Source: Clostridia bacterium (GTDB lineage: Bacteria; Bacillota; Clostridia; Christensenellales; Aristaeellaceae). From it: 64,000 nucleotides of DNA. The number at the start of each line of letters is the position of its first letter. Positions within the stretch are counted from its first letter, which is position 1. The DNA lies in contig JAGBBA010000042.1 in assembly GCA_017938695.1 (NCBI GenBank), positions 1-64,000 of the forward strand, read 5' to 3'. Position numbers and translations under genes: made by a program. Shown piece after piece: positions 34,471-42,927 of this stretch. The notes beneath the pieces were generated by a model. The model was not told where the DNA came from. It searched no databases and saw nothing but the letters and a program-made list of their open reading frames with translations.

Positions 34471-35334
34471 ATGAAACGCACAGAAATCAACATCCGCGAC
34501 CCCTTTGTGCTGGTGCACGGGGGCAAGTATTATCTTTACGGTACCCGGGGCGAAACCTGCTGGGGCCCTGCCGACGGCTTCGACGTGTATGTTTCGGAGG
34601 ATCTGGAGGAGTGGACGGGCCCCCATGAATGCTTCCACAACGACGGCAGCTTCTGGGCAGACCGGAACTACTGGGCCCCTGAGGTGCACGAATGGCAGGG
34701 TGCGTTCTACATGTTCGCTAGCTTCAAGCACCCGGATGTGCACCGCGGCACGGCCATCCTGCGGGCGGAATCCCCCGTGGGCCCCTTTGTGCCCCACTCC
34801 GATGGCTGCGTGACCCCTGCCCACTGGGAATGCCTGGACGGCACGCTGTACGTCAGCCCCGAAGGCAAGCCCTACATGGTGTTCTGCCACGAATGGGTGC
34901 AGGCAGGCGACGGCGAGGTGTGCGCCCTGCCCCTGACGGATGACCTGCGGGCCGCCGCTGGCGAGGCGCGGCTTCTGTTCCACGCTTCGGATGCCCCCTG
35001 GTGCAAGGTGATGCACCATTCCTCCGGCGTGGACGGCTGCGTGACCGACGGCCCTTTCTTCTGGCGCACCAGCGACGGCACGCTCCTGTGCCTGTGGGCC
35101 AGCTTTTCCGAGGGTGGCTACACCGAGGCGGTGGCGGTGTCCGACAACGGCGATATCACCGGCCATTTCACCCAGGCGGAACCCCTCTTTGCTGATGACG
35201 GCGGCCATGGCATGGTGTTCCGGGCCCTGGACGGCCAGCTGTACATGACGCTGCACAGCCCCAACCAGCACCTGCAGGAGCGGCCCTGCTTCCATAAGAT
35301 CAAGGATGCGGGCAGCAGGCTGGTGAGGGAGTGA
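34471..35334 (+). CDS. GH43-like five-bladed beta-propeller glycosidase
   Basis: 287-residue single-domain protein without signal peptide; GGGAGG precedes the start. The first strand has INIRDPFV with the catalytic base D10, and the repeated YYLYGT, FYMFAS, YMVFCHEW and TDGPFFWR blades fit GH43. In canonical GH43 the pKa modulator is Asp in a WAPDV motif and the acid is Glu in an EGP motif. Here the corresponding motifs are WAPEV (E71) and TDGPF (D193), that is, Asp and Glu are exchanged. I recall the same pattern in many Firmicutes homologues, so this is likely a distinct subfamily rather than an inactive copy. It probably removes arabinose or xylose from oligosaccharides. Confidence 0.85.
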   Translation: MKRTEINIRDPFVLVHGGKYYLYGTRGETCWGPADGFDVYVSEDLEEWTGPHECFHNDGSFWADRNYWAPEVHEWQGAFYMFASFKHPDVHRGTAILRAESPVGPFVPHSDGCVTPAHWECLDGTLYVSPEGKPYMVFCHEWVQAGDGEVCALPLTDDLRAAAGEARLLFHASDAPWCKVMHHSSGVDGCVTDGPFFWRTSDGTLLCLWASFSEGGYTEAVAVSDNGDITGHFTQAEPLFADDGGHGMVFRALDGQLYMTLHSPNQHLQERPCFHKIKDAGSRLVRE

Positions 35335-35369
35335 AGGGGATAAACGTGAATTTGAAAGTGAGATAAGAT

Positions 35370-35963
35370 ATGAAAGTTATATTTAAAGATAATGTTAAAT
35401 CATATTTATTGATATTTTTATTAAGTATAATAGCAGGATTATCAGTTGTATTTTTTTGTGAATTTCCTAATAATGATTTGTGGGCATTTTCTTATTGGAG
35501 TTCAGAAACTTTTGGATTCTGGATGTTTAGCACTTCATTAATTGTATTATTAAGTGAAAAAAGAAAAACTGCTACTACAAATTCTACAATTTATATTTTT
35601 GTAATGTTCTTGATTACAACAATATATAAATCTTTTCGTTTATATTTGAACGGATATACGCCTTTTAATTCATTGATAGATTTATCATTAAATAGTATGT
35701 ATGGTTGGCTTTTATATAGTGTACCTCCTGCTATTATATGTGGTATTTTAGGTGCAATATTATGGAGTGGTAGAAAAAATAATATTTATAGCAAAATCTT
35801 ATGTATTTTACCTGTTGTATTTATTTTTGTGGAATCCATTATATTATTTTATAGTTTTTTTATAAATCACACAAAATTATTTTCTGCAATTACTGATTTA
35901 ATATGGTTTATATTATATGTAATTTTTTTGAAAAAATTAGTTTTTGTAAAAAGAAATAAGTAA
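35370..35963 (+). CDS. AT-rich orphan multi-pass membrane protein
   Basis: 197-residue protein with about six hydrophobic segments (for example SYLLIFLLSIIAGLSVVFF, STIYIFVMFLITTIY, IICGILGAILW, IICILPVVFIF-like, FILYVIFLKKL). No family recognised. Base composition is strikingly different: the gene is roughly three-quarters A+T with codons such as TTA, ATA and AAA, while all neighbours are GC-rich. The ribosome site is weak (GTGAGATAAG). These points indicate recent acquisition from a low-GC donor. There are no mobile-element genes beside it. Its product could be an immunity, transport or signalling protein; nothing in the sequence decides. Confidence 0.75.
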   Translation: MKVIFKDNVKSYLLIFLLSIIAGLSVVFFCEFPNNDLWAFSYWSSETFGFWMFSTSLIVLLSEKRKTATTNSTIYIFVMFLITTIYKSFRLYLNGYTPFNSLIDLSLNSMYGWLLYSVPPAIICGILGAILWSGRKNNIYSKILCILPVVFIFVESIILFYSFFINHTKLFSAITDLIWFILYVIFLKKLVFVKRNK

Positions 35964-35992
35964 TACAAATTACAATTGATCGAGATAAGCAT

Positions 35993-36024
35993 CGGAGCAT
36001 CCGGCAAATTCACCGGATGCTCCG
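35993..36024. terminator. Terminator-like hairpin between convergent genes
   Basis: CGGAGCATCCGG (35993-36004) pairs with CCGGATGCTCCG (36013-36024). The 12-bp GC-rich stem lies between the AT-rich orphan gene and the convergent dipeptidase gene. T-runs are short on both sides. Confidence 0.65.
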
Positions 36025-36063
36025 TTGTCGTTGTGGGATCAGTCTATCTTTTTGTGCGCCGGT

Positions 36064-37428
36064 TTACTCTGCACACAGCCGGATCAGGGAGTTGGCGTAG
36101 ATCTTGGCGGAGGTCAGCAGGCCCTCGATGGTGGCGTACTCGCCGGCCTGGTGGGCCAGGTCCTCGTCATCGGGGAAGGCCGCGCCGAAGGCAACGCCTT
36201 GCTTGAGCACCTTGGCATAGGTGCCGCCGCCGGTGGCCATGGCGTAGGCAGGCAGGCCGGTTTCCTCATGATAGGCGGCCAGCAGCTGGCTCACCAGCTC
36301 GCTTTCGGCAGGAACGTGGTGGGGCTCCTTCTGCTCCACATGGGCGAAGGTGAAGCCGGGCAGGGCGGCGCGGGCGTTCTGCTCCAGCTTGTCCAGGTCG
36401 GCGGTGATGGGCACGCGCATGTCCAGGGAGGCAGTGATCTCGCCGTTTTCCAGATGCAGGATGCCCATGTTGCAGGTCAGGGGGCCGGAAACCTCGTCCT
36501 CGCAGGCGCAGCCCAGGGACTTGCCGTCGTACTCCATGCCGTAGGCGTTGGCCAGGGTGAGCAGCGCGCCCTCCACGCCCAACTCCTTCAGGAGCAGCAG
36601 CATCATGCCGATGGCATTGCGGCGGCCTTCGGGATAGGCGGAGTGACCGGGGATGCCCTCGGCAGTGACCCACACGCCGTCGGGAGTGACTTCAGTGGTG
36701 TAGGGCATGCCGGTCTTGGCGGCGTAGACGGCGATCTTCTCAGCCAGGGCGGCATCGCCAGCCAGCAGGGCCTTGCTTTCGCCGGGGATGACGTTCACGC
36801 GCTCGCCGGTCCACAGCTGTTTCACCTGCAGGCCGGTGGAGGCCACGGGCGCGGTGACGAAGGCGTGGAGCATGGCCTTCTCGGTGTTGATGATGGGGAA
36901 GGAGCTATCGGGGGAGAAGCCCACCTCGGGCATATTGGCATGGGCGGCGTAGTATTCCATGTCCTCCCAGCCGCTTTCCTCGTCGCAGCCCAGGATCATG
37001 CGGATGGACTTCTTCAGCGGAATGCCTGCTTCCTTGATGGCGCGCATGGCGAACAGCGCAGCCAGGGACGGGCCCTTGTCGTCGCTGGTGCCGCGGCCGT
37101 ACATCTTATCGCCCACCATGGTGGCGGAGAAGGGCGGCACCTGCCAGCCGTCACCGGCAGGAACCACGTCCAGGTGGCCCAGCACGGCCACGGCTTCGGG
37201 AGCGTCGCCCAGGGTGATATCGCAGGCATAGCCGTCGATGTTACGGGTGGCAAAGCCCATGGCCTGGGCATCGGCGATGGCCATGTCCAGCATGCGGCGG
37301 ACTTCGCTGCCGAAGGGTGCGCCGGGGGCGGGGGTGTCCTTCACAGAGGGAACCTGGATCCAGCGGGTGAGGGTAGCGATGAAGTCATCGCGGTAGGAGT
37401 CGATGAGGGTGCGGATGGTTTCGTTCAT
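36064..37428 (-). CDS. M20 family metallodipeptidase (PepV/Sapep-like)
   Basis: 454-residue cytosolic zinc peptidase that cleaves dipeptides. The start at 37428 has AAGGAGG upstream. The metal-binding residues are in place: GHLDVVPAG (His and the Asp two residues on), GRGTSDDKGP (bridging Asp), the catalytic pair in CDEESGWED, and a C-terminal AMATGGGTYAKVLKQGV with the conserved late region. The lid domain is inserted at residues ~190-370. Length is in the 450-470 range of PepV and Sapep. It would complete use of peptides taken up by the oligopeptide importer at the other end of the window. Confidence 0.9.
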   Translation of the reverse strand: MNETIRTLIDSYRDDFIATLTRWIQVPSVKDTPAPGAPFGSEVRRMLDMAIADAQAMGFATRNIDGYACDITLGDAPEAVAVLGHLDVVPAGDGWQVPPFSATMVGDKMYGRGTSDDKGPSLAALFAMRAIKEAGIPLKKSIRMILGCDEESGWEDMEYYAAHANMPEVGFSPDSSFPIINTEKAMLHAFVTAPVASTGLQVKQLWTGERVNVIPGESKALLAGDAALAEKIAVYAAKTGMPYTTEVTPDGVWVTAEGIPGHSAYPEGRRNAIGMMLLLLKELGVEGALLTLANAYGMEYDGKSLGCACEDEVSGPLTCNMGILHLENGEITASLDMRVPITADLDKLEQNARAALPGFTFAHVEQKEPHHVPAESELVSQLLAAYHEETGLPAYAMATGGGTYAKVLKQGVAFGAAFPDDEDLAHQAGEYATIEGLLTSAKIYANSLIRLCAE

Positions 37429-37439
37429 AAGATAACCTC

Positions 37440-38077
37440 CTTTTGGGGTGTGGGTGGTGTAGGGGGAATTTGTACTAACTGAGGCTCCCTCTCTGAGGGA
37501 GGGTTCTGCCACTTTTGCTGTGGTGTTTCTTTTCTCCTGACTTGACTATGCCTTGAGTGATGTACTTTCTCTCTCGCGAGAAAGTACCAAAGAGCGACCG
37601 GGGCCTCGTATCTGAGCATGCGGCGACTCGGCCCCGGACCCCCTTTCCCGCCATGGGGTAGCGGCTCGGGCTTGACCGCCCCTCCAGCTTCCTCGCGGGG
37701 GCGCGCAATATCGTACGCTGCCTTTGGAGGCGTTGGGTTCCTATCGCTCGAGATGGCCTCTCGCTCTGAATTAGTTTGTGGCGTTTTTGCTCGGGAATGT
37801 AGCTGGGTGGTTGCGGGACGTTCCACCTCATCCGGCCTCGCTGCGCTCGGCCACCTTCCCCTCAAGGGGAAGGCTTTTGCACGGCCTCACGCCATGGCTT
37901 CCCCTTGAGGGGAAGCTGTCCCGAAGGGACTGATGAGGTGTCACGTTCCTTCCCCCACGTCGCGGCGCGACCGTATTCGCGCCGTGACCCCAGCTTATGT
38001 GCGTACCGAACGCTATCCCCGAATGGGTCCAGGGCCGAACGGCCCTGGTGGGGGATTCCTAAGGGGGCAACGCCCCC
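37440..38077. repeat. Gene-free region built of composite intergenic repeats (copy A)
   Basis: No gene is supported here. Left part: hairpin GTACTTTCTC (37562-37571) / GAGAAAGTAC (37578-37587) followed by about 230 bp of GC-rich sequence without recognised features. Right part from 37826: a TTCCACCTCATCCGGCC module, two CTTCCCCT-AAGGGGAAG palindromes, GATGAGGTGTCAC (37932-37944), a GTCGCGGCGC...GCGCCGTGACCCC module (37959-37991), and tight hairpins at 38027-38080 that run into the stop codon of the next gene. The right part shares modules, order and orientation with copies at 51917-52195 and 54866-55086. Confidence 0.75.
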
Positions 38078-38368
38078 TTAGGCGTTCCTGGGGTCGGTAG
38101 AGCGTTTCTTTTTGGCGTCGGGGTCGATGTATTCGATTTCGAGGCGTTCGAAATCGACGGAGTCCATGAAGGAGTCGGGGAGGAAGCGGGTCTGGCCGAA
38201 CTCATCCCACTCGCGCTGGTTCTTGTCCAGCCAGAGGGGGCGGGAGATATCCAGCTTGTGGCAGGCTTCGGCAAGGGCTTCGTGGGGGTCGTCGCGCAGG
38301 CAGGGCTCGACCACCTGCTTGTCCATGCGGTGGTGGCGAATGGTGCGCACCCAAAGGGCTGTGGCCAC
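38078..38368 (-). CDS. Conserved small hypothetical protein
   Basis: 96-residue soluble acidic protein. The GTG at 38368 is chosen because GAGGT lies 9 nt before it and because translation then begins MATALWVRTIRHHRMDKQ, where I recall homologues starting; an ATG 24 codons upstream has no site. The central part LDISRPLWLDKNQREWDEFG and the C-terminal LEIEYIDPDAKKKRS fit a family of short Clostridia proteins of unknown function, found as single genes. No motif suggests catalysis. Its stop codon lies inside the first hairpin of composite repeat copy A. Confidence 0.65.
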   Translation of the reverse strand: MATALWVRTIRHHRMDKQVVEPCLRDDPHEALAEACHKLDISRPLWLDKNQREWDEFGQTRFLPDSFMDSVDFERLEIEYIDPDAKKKRSTDPRNA

Positions 38369-38588
38369 GGTATGTACCTCGTTTGATTTATTGCGGAAAG
38401 CCGCTGGGGTCATTATGCCACGAAACGCGGCAGGATGCAAGCCTGAAATGGGGATGTTCCGAAAACACGATTTCGTATACCAGAATTGACAAAAGCAAGG
38501 TTAAAATTTAAAGTCGTTGATTTATAAGGGTTTGCGGGATGTGAAAGGGGCGAAAAAGGTTACACAAAGATTATTTTGACGAAACTTG

Positions 38589-38626
38589 CGAAACCGTTTG
38601 CGTTGAAAGGATTCGTGTGATATACT
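38589..38626 (+). promoter_or_regulatory. Promoter with overlapping LacI/CcpA-type operator, cellobiose phosphorylase gene
   Basis: TTGCGT (38598-38603) and TATACT (38621-38626) are 17 bp apart. CGAAACCGTTTGCG (38589-38602) overlaps the -35 box and fits the general LacI-family/cre pattern TGNAANCGNWNNCA with two mismatches. Binding there would block transcription, as expected for catabolite or inducer control of a disaccharide phosphorylase. Confidence 0.6.
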
Positions 38627-38680
38627 ATGTAATGAGAAATTACCGCTGTGCTGCAAGCACGGTGGATGGAGGAAAATAGA

Positions 38681-41125
38681 ATGAAGTACGGCCATTTTGA
38701 CGACAAAGCACGCGAGTACGTCATTGAAACGCCCCGGACGCCTTATCCCTGGATCAACTATCTGGGCTGTGAGCAGTTCTTCGGCATCATCAGCAACACT
38801 GCTGGTGGCTACTGCTTCTACCGTGACGCTCGTCTGCGCCGCGTAACCCGCTACCGCTACAACAACATGCCTGTGGACAACGGCGGCCGCTATTTCTACA
38901 TCAACGATAACGGCACTGTGTGGAATCCCGGCTGGAAGCCCGTGAAGACCGAGCTGGATGCCTACACCTGCCGCCATGGCATGGGCTACACCGTCATCAC
39001 CGGCAAGAAGAACGGCCTGGTGGCCAGCCAGCTGAGCTTTGTGCCCATGGGTGTGAATGCCGAAGTGCATCAGATCACCCTGACCAACGAGTCCGACGCC
39101 GCCAAGGACGTGACCCTGACCTCCTTCGTGGAGTTCTGCCTGTGGGACGCCTCCGACGATATGCTGAACTTCCAGCGTAACTTCTCCACCGGCGAAGTGG
39201 AAGTGGAAGACGGCGTGATCTACCACAAGACCGAGTACCGCGAGCGTCGCAATCACTATGCTTTCTACACCGTGAATGCCCCCATCGACGGCTTCGACAC
39301 CGACATGGAAACCTTCCTGGGCATGTACAACGGTTTTGATGCTCCCCAGGCCGTGATGACCGGCAAGATGGGCAACTCCGTGGCTTCCGGCTGGCAGCCC
39401 ATGGCTGCTCACCAGGTGAAGGTACACCTGGAGGCTGGCGAGAGCAAGAAGTACAACTTCGTGCTGGGCTATGTGGAAGTGCCCGTGGATCAGAAGTGGG
39501 CTGCCCCCGGCATCATCAACAAAGCTCCTGCCAAGGCCATGATCGCCGAGCTGACCACCGACGAGCAGATCCAGGCCAAGTTCGACGCCCTGAAGGCCCA
39601 CTGGGACAACCTGCTGAGCGCCTACACCCTCACCACCGATGATGAGAAGCTGGGCCGCATGGTGAACATCTGGAACCCCTACCAGTGCATGGTTACCTTC
39701 AACATGAGCCGCTCCACCTCCATGTTCGAGTCCGGCGTTGGCCGCGGCATGGGCTTCCGCGATTCCTCTCAGGACCTGCTGGGCTTCGTGCACCAGATCC
39801 CCGAGCGCGCCCGCGAGCGTATCCTGGACATCGCTGCCACCCAGTTCCGTGACGGCGGCTGCTACCATCAGTATCAGCCCCTGACCAAGAAGGGCAACAA
39901 CGATATCGGCGGCGGCTTCAACGACGATCCTCTGTGGCTGATCGCCGGCACCGCTGCTTACATCAAGGAGACCGGCGACTTCGGCATCCTGGATGAGGAC
40001 ACCCCCTATGACTGCAATCCCGACGATTGCGGCACCCTGCTGGAGCACCTGGAAAACAGCTTCTATCATGTGGTCAACAACAAGGGCCCCCATGGCCTGC
40101 CCCTGATCGGCCGCGCCGACTGGAACGACTGCCTGAACCTGAACTGCTTCTCCGACGCTCCCGGCGAATCCTTCCAGACCTTCTCCAACCCCAATGCCCC
40201 CGATGACCGCGTGGCTGAGTCCGTGCTGATCGCCGGCATGTTCGTGTCCATCGGCCCCGAACTGGTGGCCCTGCTCCGCCGCCGCGGCGAGAACGAGAAG
40301 GCCGATGCTGCTCAGGCCGAGATCAACGCCATGAACGATGCCATCCTGACCCACGGCTGGGACGGCGAGTGGTTCGTCCGTGCCTATGACGCCATGGGCA
40401 ACAAGGTCGGCTCCAAGGAGTGCGAGGACGGCAAGATCTTCATCGAGAGCCAGGGCTACTGCGTCATGGCCGGTGTGGGTGTGGAAGACGGCAAGGCCGA
40501 AAAGGCCCTGGAATCCGTCGAAAAGTGGCTGGAAACCGAGCACGGCATCGTGCTGCTGCAGCCCGGCTACAAGGACTATCACCTGGAGCTGGGCGAAGTG
40601 TCCTCCTATCCTCCGGGATACAAGGAGAACGCCGGCATCTTCTGCCACAATAACCCCTGGATCATCGCTGCCGAGACCGTCGTGGGCCACGGCGACCGCG
40701 CCTTTAAGCTCTACAGCAAGATCGCTCCCGCCTACCGCGAGGAGATCAGCGACCTGCACAAGATGGAGCCCTACGTTTACAGCCAGATGATCGCCGGTAA
40801 GGATGCCAAGAACTTCGGCCAGGCCAAGAACAGCTGGCTGACCGGCACCGCTGCCTGGAACTTCTACGTCATCAGCAACTACATCCTGGGCATCAAGCCT
40901 GACTGGGAGGGCCTGAAGGTCGATCCCTGCATCCCCCACACCTGGGATGGCTACAAGGTCAGCCGCCGCTTCCGTGATGCCACCTACGATATCACCATCG
41001 ACAACGCTGCCCATGTGTGCCGCGGCGTGAAGTCCGTGACCGTGGATGGCAAGGCCATTGAAGGCAATGTGCTGCCCGTGTTCGGCGATGGCAAGACCCA
41101 TGAGGTCAAGGTTGTTCTCGGTTAA
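38681..41125 (+). CDS. cbpA: Cellobiose phosphorylase, GH94
   Basis: 814-residue cytoplasmic enzyme splitting cellobiose with phosphate into glucose 1-phosphate and glucose. GGAGG precedes the ATG at 38681. The N-terminus [24 protein letters not shown] and [19 protein letters not shown] is nearly diagnostic for cellobiose phosphorylase. The barrel has [16 protein letters not shown] and the catalytic D480 in [12 protein letters not shown], and the phosphate-site region [11 protein letters not shown]. Length matches characterised enzymes. It has its own promoter and terminator, so it is monocistronic. Together with the GH3 enzymes it offers phosphorolytic use of beta-glucans. The second GH94 at 12560 differs in its active-site loops. 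Confidence 0.95.
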   Translation: MKYGHFDDKAREYVIETPRTPYPWINYLGCEQFFGIISNTAGGYCFYRDARLRRVTRYRYNNMPVDNGGRYFYINDNGTVWNPGWKPVKTELDAYTCRHGMGYTVITGKKNGLVASQLSFVPMGVNAEVHQITLTNESDAAKDVTLTSFVEFCLWDASDDMLNFQRNFSTGEVEVEDGVIYHKTEYRERRNHYAFYTVNAPIDGFDTDMETFLGMYNGFDAPQAVMTGKMGNSVASGWQPMAAHQVKVHLEAGESKKYNFVLGYVEVPVDQKWAAPGIINKAPAKAMIAELTTDEQIQAKFDALKAHWDNLLSAYTLTTDDEKLGRMVNIWNPYQCMVTFNMSRSTSMFESGVGRGMGFRDSSQDLLGFVHQIPERARERILDIAATQFRDGGCYHQYQPLTKKGNNDIGGGFNDDPLWLIAGTAAYIKETGDFGILDEDTPYDCNPDDCGTLLEHLENSFYHVVNNKGPHGLPLIGRADWNDCLNLNCFSDAPGESFQTFSNPNAPDDRVAESVLIAGMFVSIGPELVALLRRRGENEKADAAQAEINAMNDAILTHGWDGEWFVRAYDAMGNKVGSKECEDGKIFIESQGYCVMAGVGVEDGKAEKALESVEKWLETEHGIVLLQPGYKDYHLELGEVSSYPPGYKENAGIFCHNNPWIIAAETVVGHGDRAFKLYSKIAPAYREEISDLHKMEPYVYSQMIAGKDAKNFGQAKNSWLTGTAAWNFYVISNYILGIKPDWEGLKVDPCIPHTWDGYKVSRRFRDATYDITIDNAAHVCRGVKSVTVDGKAIEGNVLPVFGDGKTHEVKVVLG

Positions 41126-41137
41126 GTAACATAACAC

Positions 41138-41165
41138 GGCGGAGAGGGTTTCCTCTCCGCCTTTT
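41138..41165 (+). terminator. Intrinsic terminator of cbpA
   Basis: GGCGGAGAGG (41138-41147) pairs with CCTCTCCGCC (41152-41161), followed by TTTT. It lies 12 nt after the stop codon. Confidence 0.9.
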
Positions 41166-41179
41166 GCGTAGGTGCAGAT

Positions 41180-41953
41180 ATGAAGAATGAATCCCTGACC
41201 CTGTTCATTCCCCTGTATGGCAAGGCGTTGATGAGCCGCGAGGGCATCTTCCCGGATGCGACGGCGGAGCGCATTGTTGCCAGCGTAGACTATGATTTCT
41301 CCAAGGTGGATCAGAGCCGCAAGCTGGCGATTTACATGGCCATGCGCGCGGCCCATTATGACCGCATGGTGCAGGAATATGCCGCGAAGCACCCGGATGG
41401 CGTGGTGATTCAGCTGGGCGTGGGGCTGGACAGCCGGGTGAACCGGGTGCAGGCTACCTTGCCCTGGTACGACCTGGATTTCCCGGAGGTCATTGCGCTG
41501 CGGCAGGTGTACTATCCGGAAACGGAGCGGTATCACCTCATTGCTGCGCCTGCGCTGCCTGCGGACTGGCTGGACGGCATTCCGCGCTACACCCACGCGC
41601 TGGTCATCGCCGAGGGGCTGAGCATGTATCTTTCCGAAACGGACATGCGCGGCCTGATGGCGGCCTTCCGGCAGCATTTTGGCGAAACGGAGTTCGTCTT
41701 CGATGCTTATTCGCCCCTGGCAGCCAAGCTGTCCAAGTGGAAGAACCCCATCAACGCCGTGGATGCGAAGATCGACTTTGCCATGGACGATCCGTCCCTG
41801 CTGGAAGGCGAGGGGAGCGAGTGCATCATGAACAGCGACATCATCACCCCGGACATGGTGGCCCGGCTCCGCGGCAGCGACGCGCTGCGATTCCGCTTCA
41901 TGGGCGCGGCGGGGAAGAGCTTCTACCGCATTTATGGCTATCGACTGACATAG
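41180..41953 (+). CDS. Class I SAM-dependent methyltransferase (leucine carboxyl methyltransferase-like)
   Basis: 257-residue protein of the PPM1/LCMT type. Residues ~75-85 hold VIQLGVGLDSRVNRV, the family's SAM-binding G.GLDSR motif, followed by WYDLDFPEVIALR (acidic residue binding the ribose) and later HALVIAEGLSMYLSE, the family's E.L.MYL signature. In bacteria these proteins O-methylate small molecules, often polyketides, but many copies in Clostridia have no known substrate. The start at 41180 has a weak site (GTAGGTGCAG). It follows the cbpA terminator closely, so it probably relies on read-through or an unseen promoter. Confidence 0.8.
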   Translation: MKNESLTLFIPLYGKALMSREGIFPDATAERIVASVDYDFSKVDQSRKLAIYMAMRAAHYDRMVQEYAAKHPDGVVIQLGVGLDSRVNRVQATLPWYDLDFPEVIALRQVYYPETERYHLIAAPALPADWLDGIPRYTHALVIAEGLSMYLSETDMRGLMAAFRQHFGETEFVFDAYSPLAAKLSKWKNPINAVDAKIDFAMDDPSLLEGEGSECIMNSDIITPDMVARLRGSDALRFRFMGAAGKSFYRIYGYRLT

Positions 41954-42005
41954 ATGTAACAAACGGAAAAAATTTTCTCAAAAAACACAATTTTTAAGAA
42001 GGATG

Positions 42006-42034
42006 TTTCACTGACCACGTCGAATGGGTATAAT
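42006..42034 (+). promoter_or_regulatory. Promoter of hpf
   Basis: A perfect TATAAT (42029-42034) lies 17 bp after TTTCAC (42006-42011), a poor -35. The long leader of about 125 nt to the start codon indicates post-transcriptional control. Confidence 0.55.
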
Positions 42035-42084
42035 ACAGACACCAGATCATCTGAAAGAGAGGACGTGGTGCCAGTGGCACAAAC

Positions 42085-42132
42085 TGATCAGCGGAGGCAG
42101 CCGAAACAGTAACCGGCCTGCGTCCGCTTTTT
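42085..42132 (+). ncRNA. Leader hairpin with T-run upstream of hpf (raiA-hairpin-like candidate)
   Basis: GCGGAGGCAG (42091-42100) pairs with CTGCGTCCGC (42118-42127) with one mismatch, enclosing CCGAAACAGTAACCGGC, and is followed by TTTTT (42128-42132), 31 nt before the hpf start. This has the form of an intrinsic terminator inside the 5' leader, that is, an attenuator. Conserved RNA motifs (raiA and raiA-hairpin) are known upstream of raiA/hpf genes in Firmicutes; assignment to one of them is a guess to be tested with covariance models. Confidence 0.45.
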
Positions 42133-42163
42133 GTCATCCCATCCGGAAAGGAGCTTATGATTT

Positions 42164-42712
42164 ATGAAGATGACCATTAACGCCCGCAACATGACCGTAT
42201 CTCCCGCTGTGACCAAGCGCATCGAAAAGAAAACCATGAAGATGGAACGCTACCTCCTGCCCGATACCGAAGTGCAGATCAAGATGCAGAAGGGCAAGAA
42301 GGACCAGCGCATCGTTGAGATCACCGTGCCCATGGGCAACAACGTGATCCTCCGCAGCGAAGCCACCGCTGACGACAACAACCTGTTCCTGGCCATCGAC
42401 CAGGCTCTGGCGAAGATCGAACGCCAGATTCACCGCCACCGCACCAAGCTGGGCAAGCGCATCCGTGATGACGCCTTCGTGCCCGAAGTGCCTGAGTATA
42501 TCGACGAGGAGCCCGCTGTGGAAGAAGGCGCGCCCAAGGTGGTTCGCCACAAGACCTTCCCCGTGCGCCCCATGTCCGTCGAGGACGCAGCCATCCAGAT
42601 GGAGCTGCTGGGCCACGACTTCTTCGCCTTTGTGAATATCGAAACCGAGCGCACCAACATCCTCTACCTCCGCAAGGACGGCGACCTGGGTCTCCTTGAG
42701 CCCGAAGCCTAA
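42164..42712 (+). CDS. hpf: Ribosome hibernation promoting factor, long form
   Basis: 182-residue long HPF that dimerises 70S ribosomes into inactive 100S particles. The ATG at 42164 is used; GGAAAGGAG lies 12 nt upstream. Residues 1-~100 are the RaiA/YfiA domain (MTINARNMTVSPAVTKRIEK, a central strand QRIVEITVPMGNNVILRSEA, then basic helix LAKIERQIHRHRTKLGKRIR). An acidic linker (EYIDEEPAVEEGAP) leads to the C-terminal dimerisation domain (VVRHKTFPVRPMSVEDAAIQ, LGHDFFAFVNIETERTNILY). Long HPF is the only form in most Gram-positive bacteria. The structured leader upstream suggests attenuation. Confidence 0.96.
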   Translation: MKMTINARNMTVSPAVTKRIEKKTMKMERYLLPDTEVQIKMQKGKKDQRIVEITVPMGNNVILRSEATADDNNLFLAIDQALAKIERQIHRHRTKLGKRIRDDAFVPEVPEYIDEEPAVEEGAPKVVRHKTFPVRPMSVEDAAIQMELLGHDFFAFVNIETERTNILYLRKDGDLGLLEPEA

Positions 42713-42790
42713 CCAGAGGCGCTGCCTCTGGACTCCGCCAAAGGGGCTTAGCCCCTTTGGAAACCCATTCCGCGATGGAGTTGAGGGCCT
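42713..42790 (+). repeat. Composite repeat, short copy D, after hpf
   Basis: CCAGAGGC-GCT-GCCTCTGG (42713-42731) begins one base after the hpf stop and is followed by CCAAAGGGGC / GCCCCTTTGG (42738-42760) and AACCCATTCCGCG. The layout, tight hairpins joined by short C-rich links directly after a stop codon, is the same as the proximal part of copies A, B and C, but the distal GTGACCCC module is missing. Confidence 0.65.
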
Positions 42791-42828
42791 TCGGTTAGGG
42801 TGGTAGCGCGTGATGCATATATTTATTG

Positions 42829-42859
42829 GCGGCAGGGTGATGTGCCCTGCTGCTTTTTT
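42829..42859 (+). terminator. Intrinsic terminator downstream of hpf
   Basis: GCGGCAGGG (42829-42837) pairs with CCCTGCTGC (42845-42853, one G-T pair), followed by TTTTTT (42854-42859). This is a better terminator than the repeat hairpins nearer the stop codon. Confidence 0.85.
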
Positions 42860-42927
42860 GATGGGGAAAAGGGTTTGGGGGCGCGGTTGTCGAAAATTTC
42901 CTTATTATTTGAAGGGGAGATGATCCC

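Noticed and set aside
37588..37820. Possible small genes in the GC-rich stretch upstream of the dipeptidase
   Set aside because: Several frames are open in both directions but none has a start with a ribosome site or a protein-like composition; the stretch lies in repeat-rich intergenic DNA.
38522..41962. Very long open frame on the strand opposite the cellobiose phosphorylase gene
   Set aside because: It mirrors a certain gene codon by codon, is rich in H, G, V and A as expected from GC-rich shadow translation, and shows no family motif or ribosome site.
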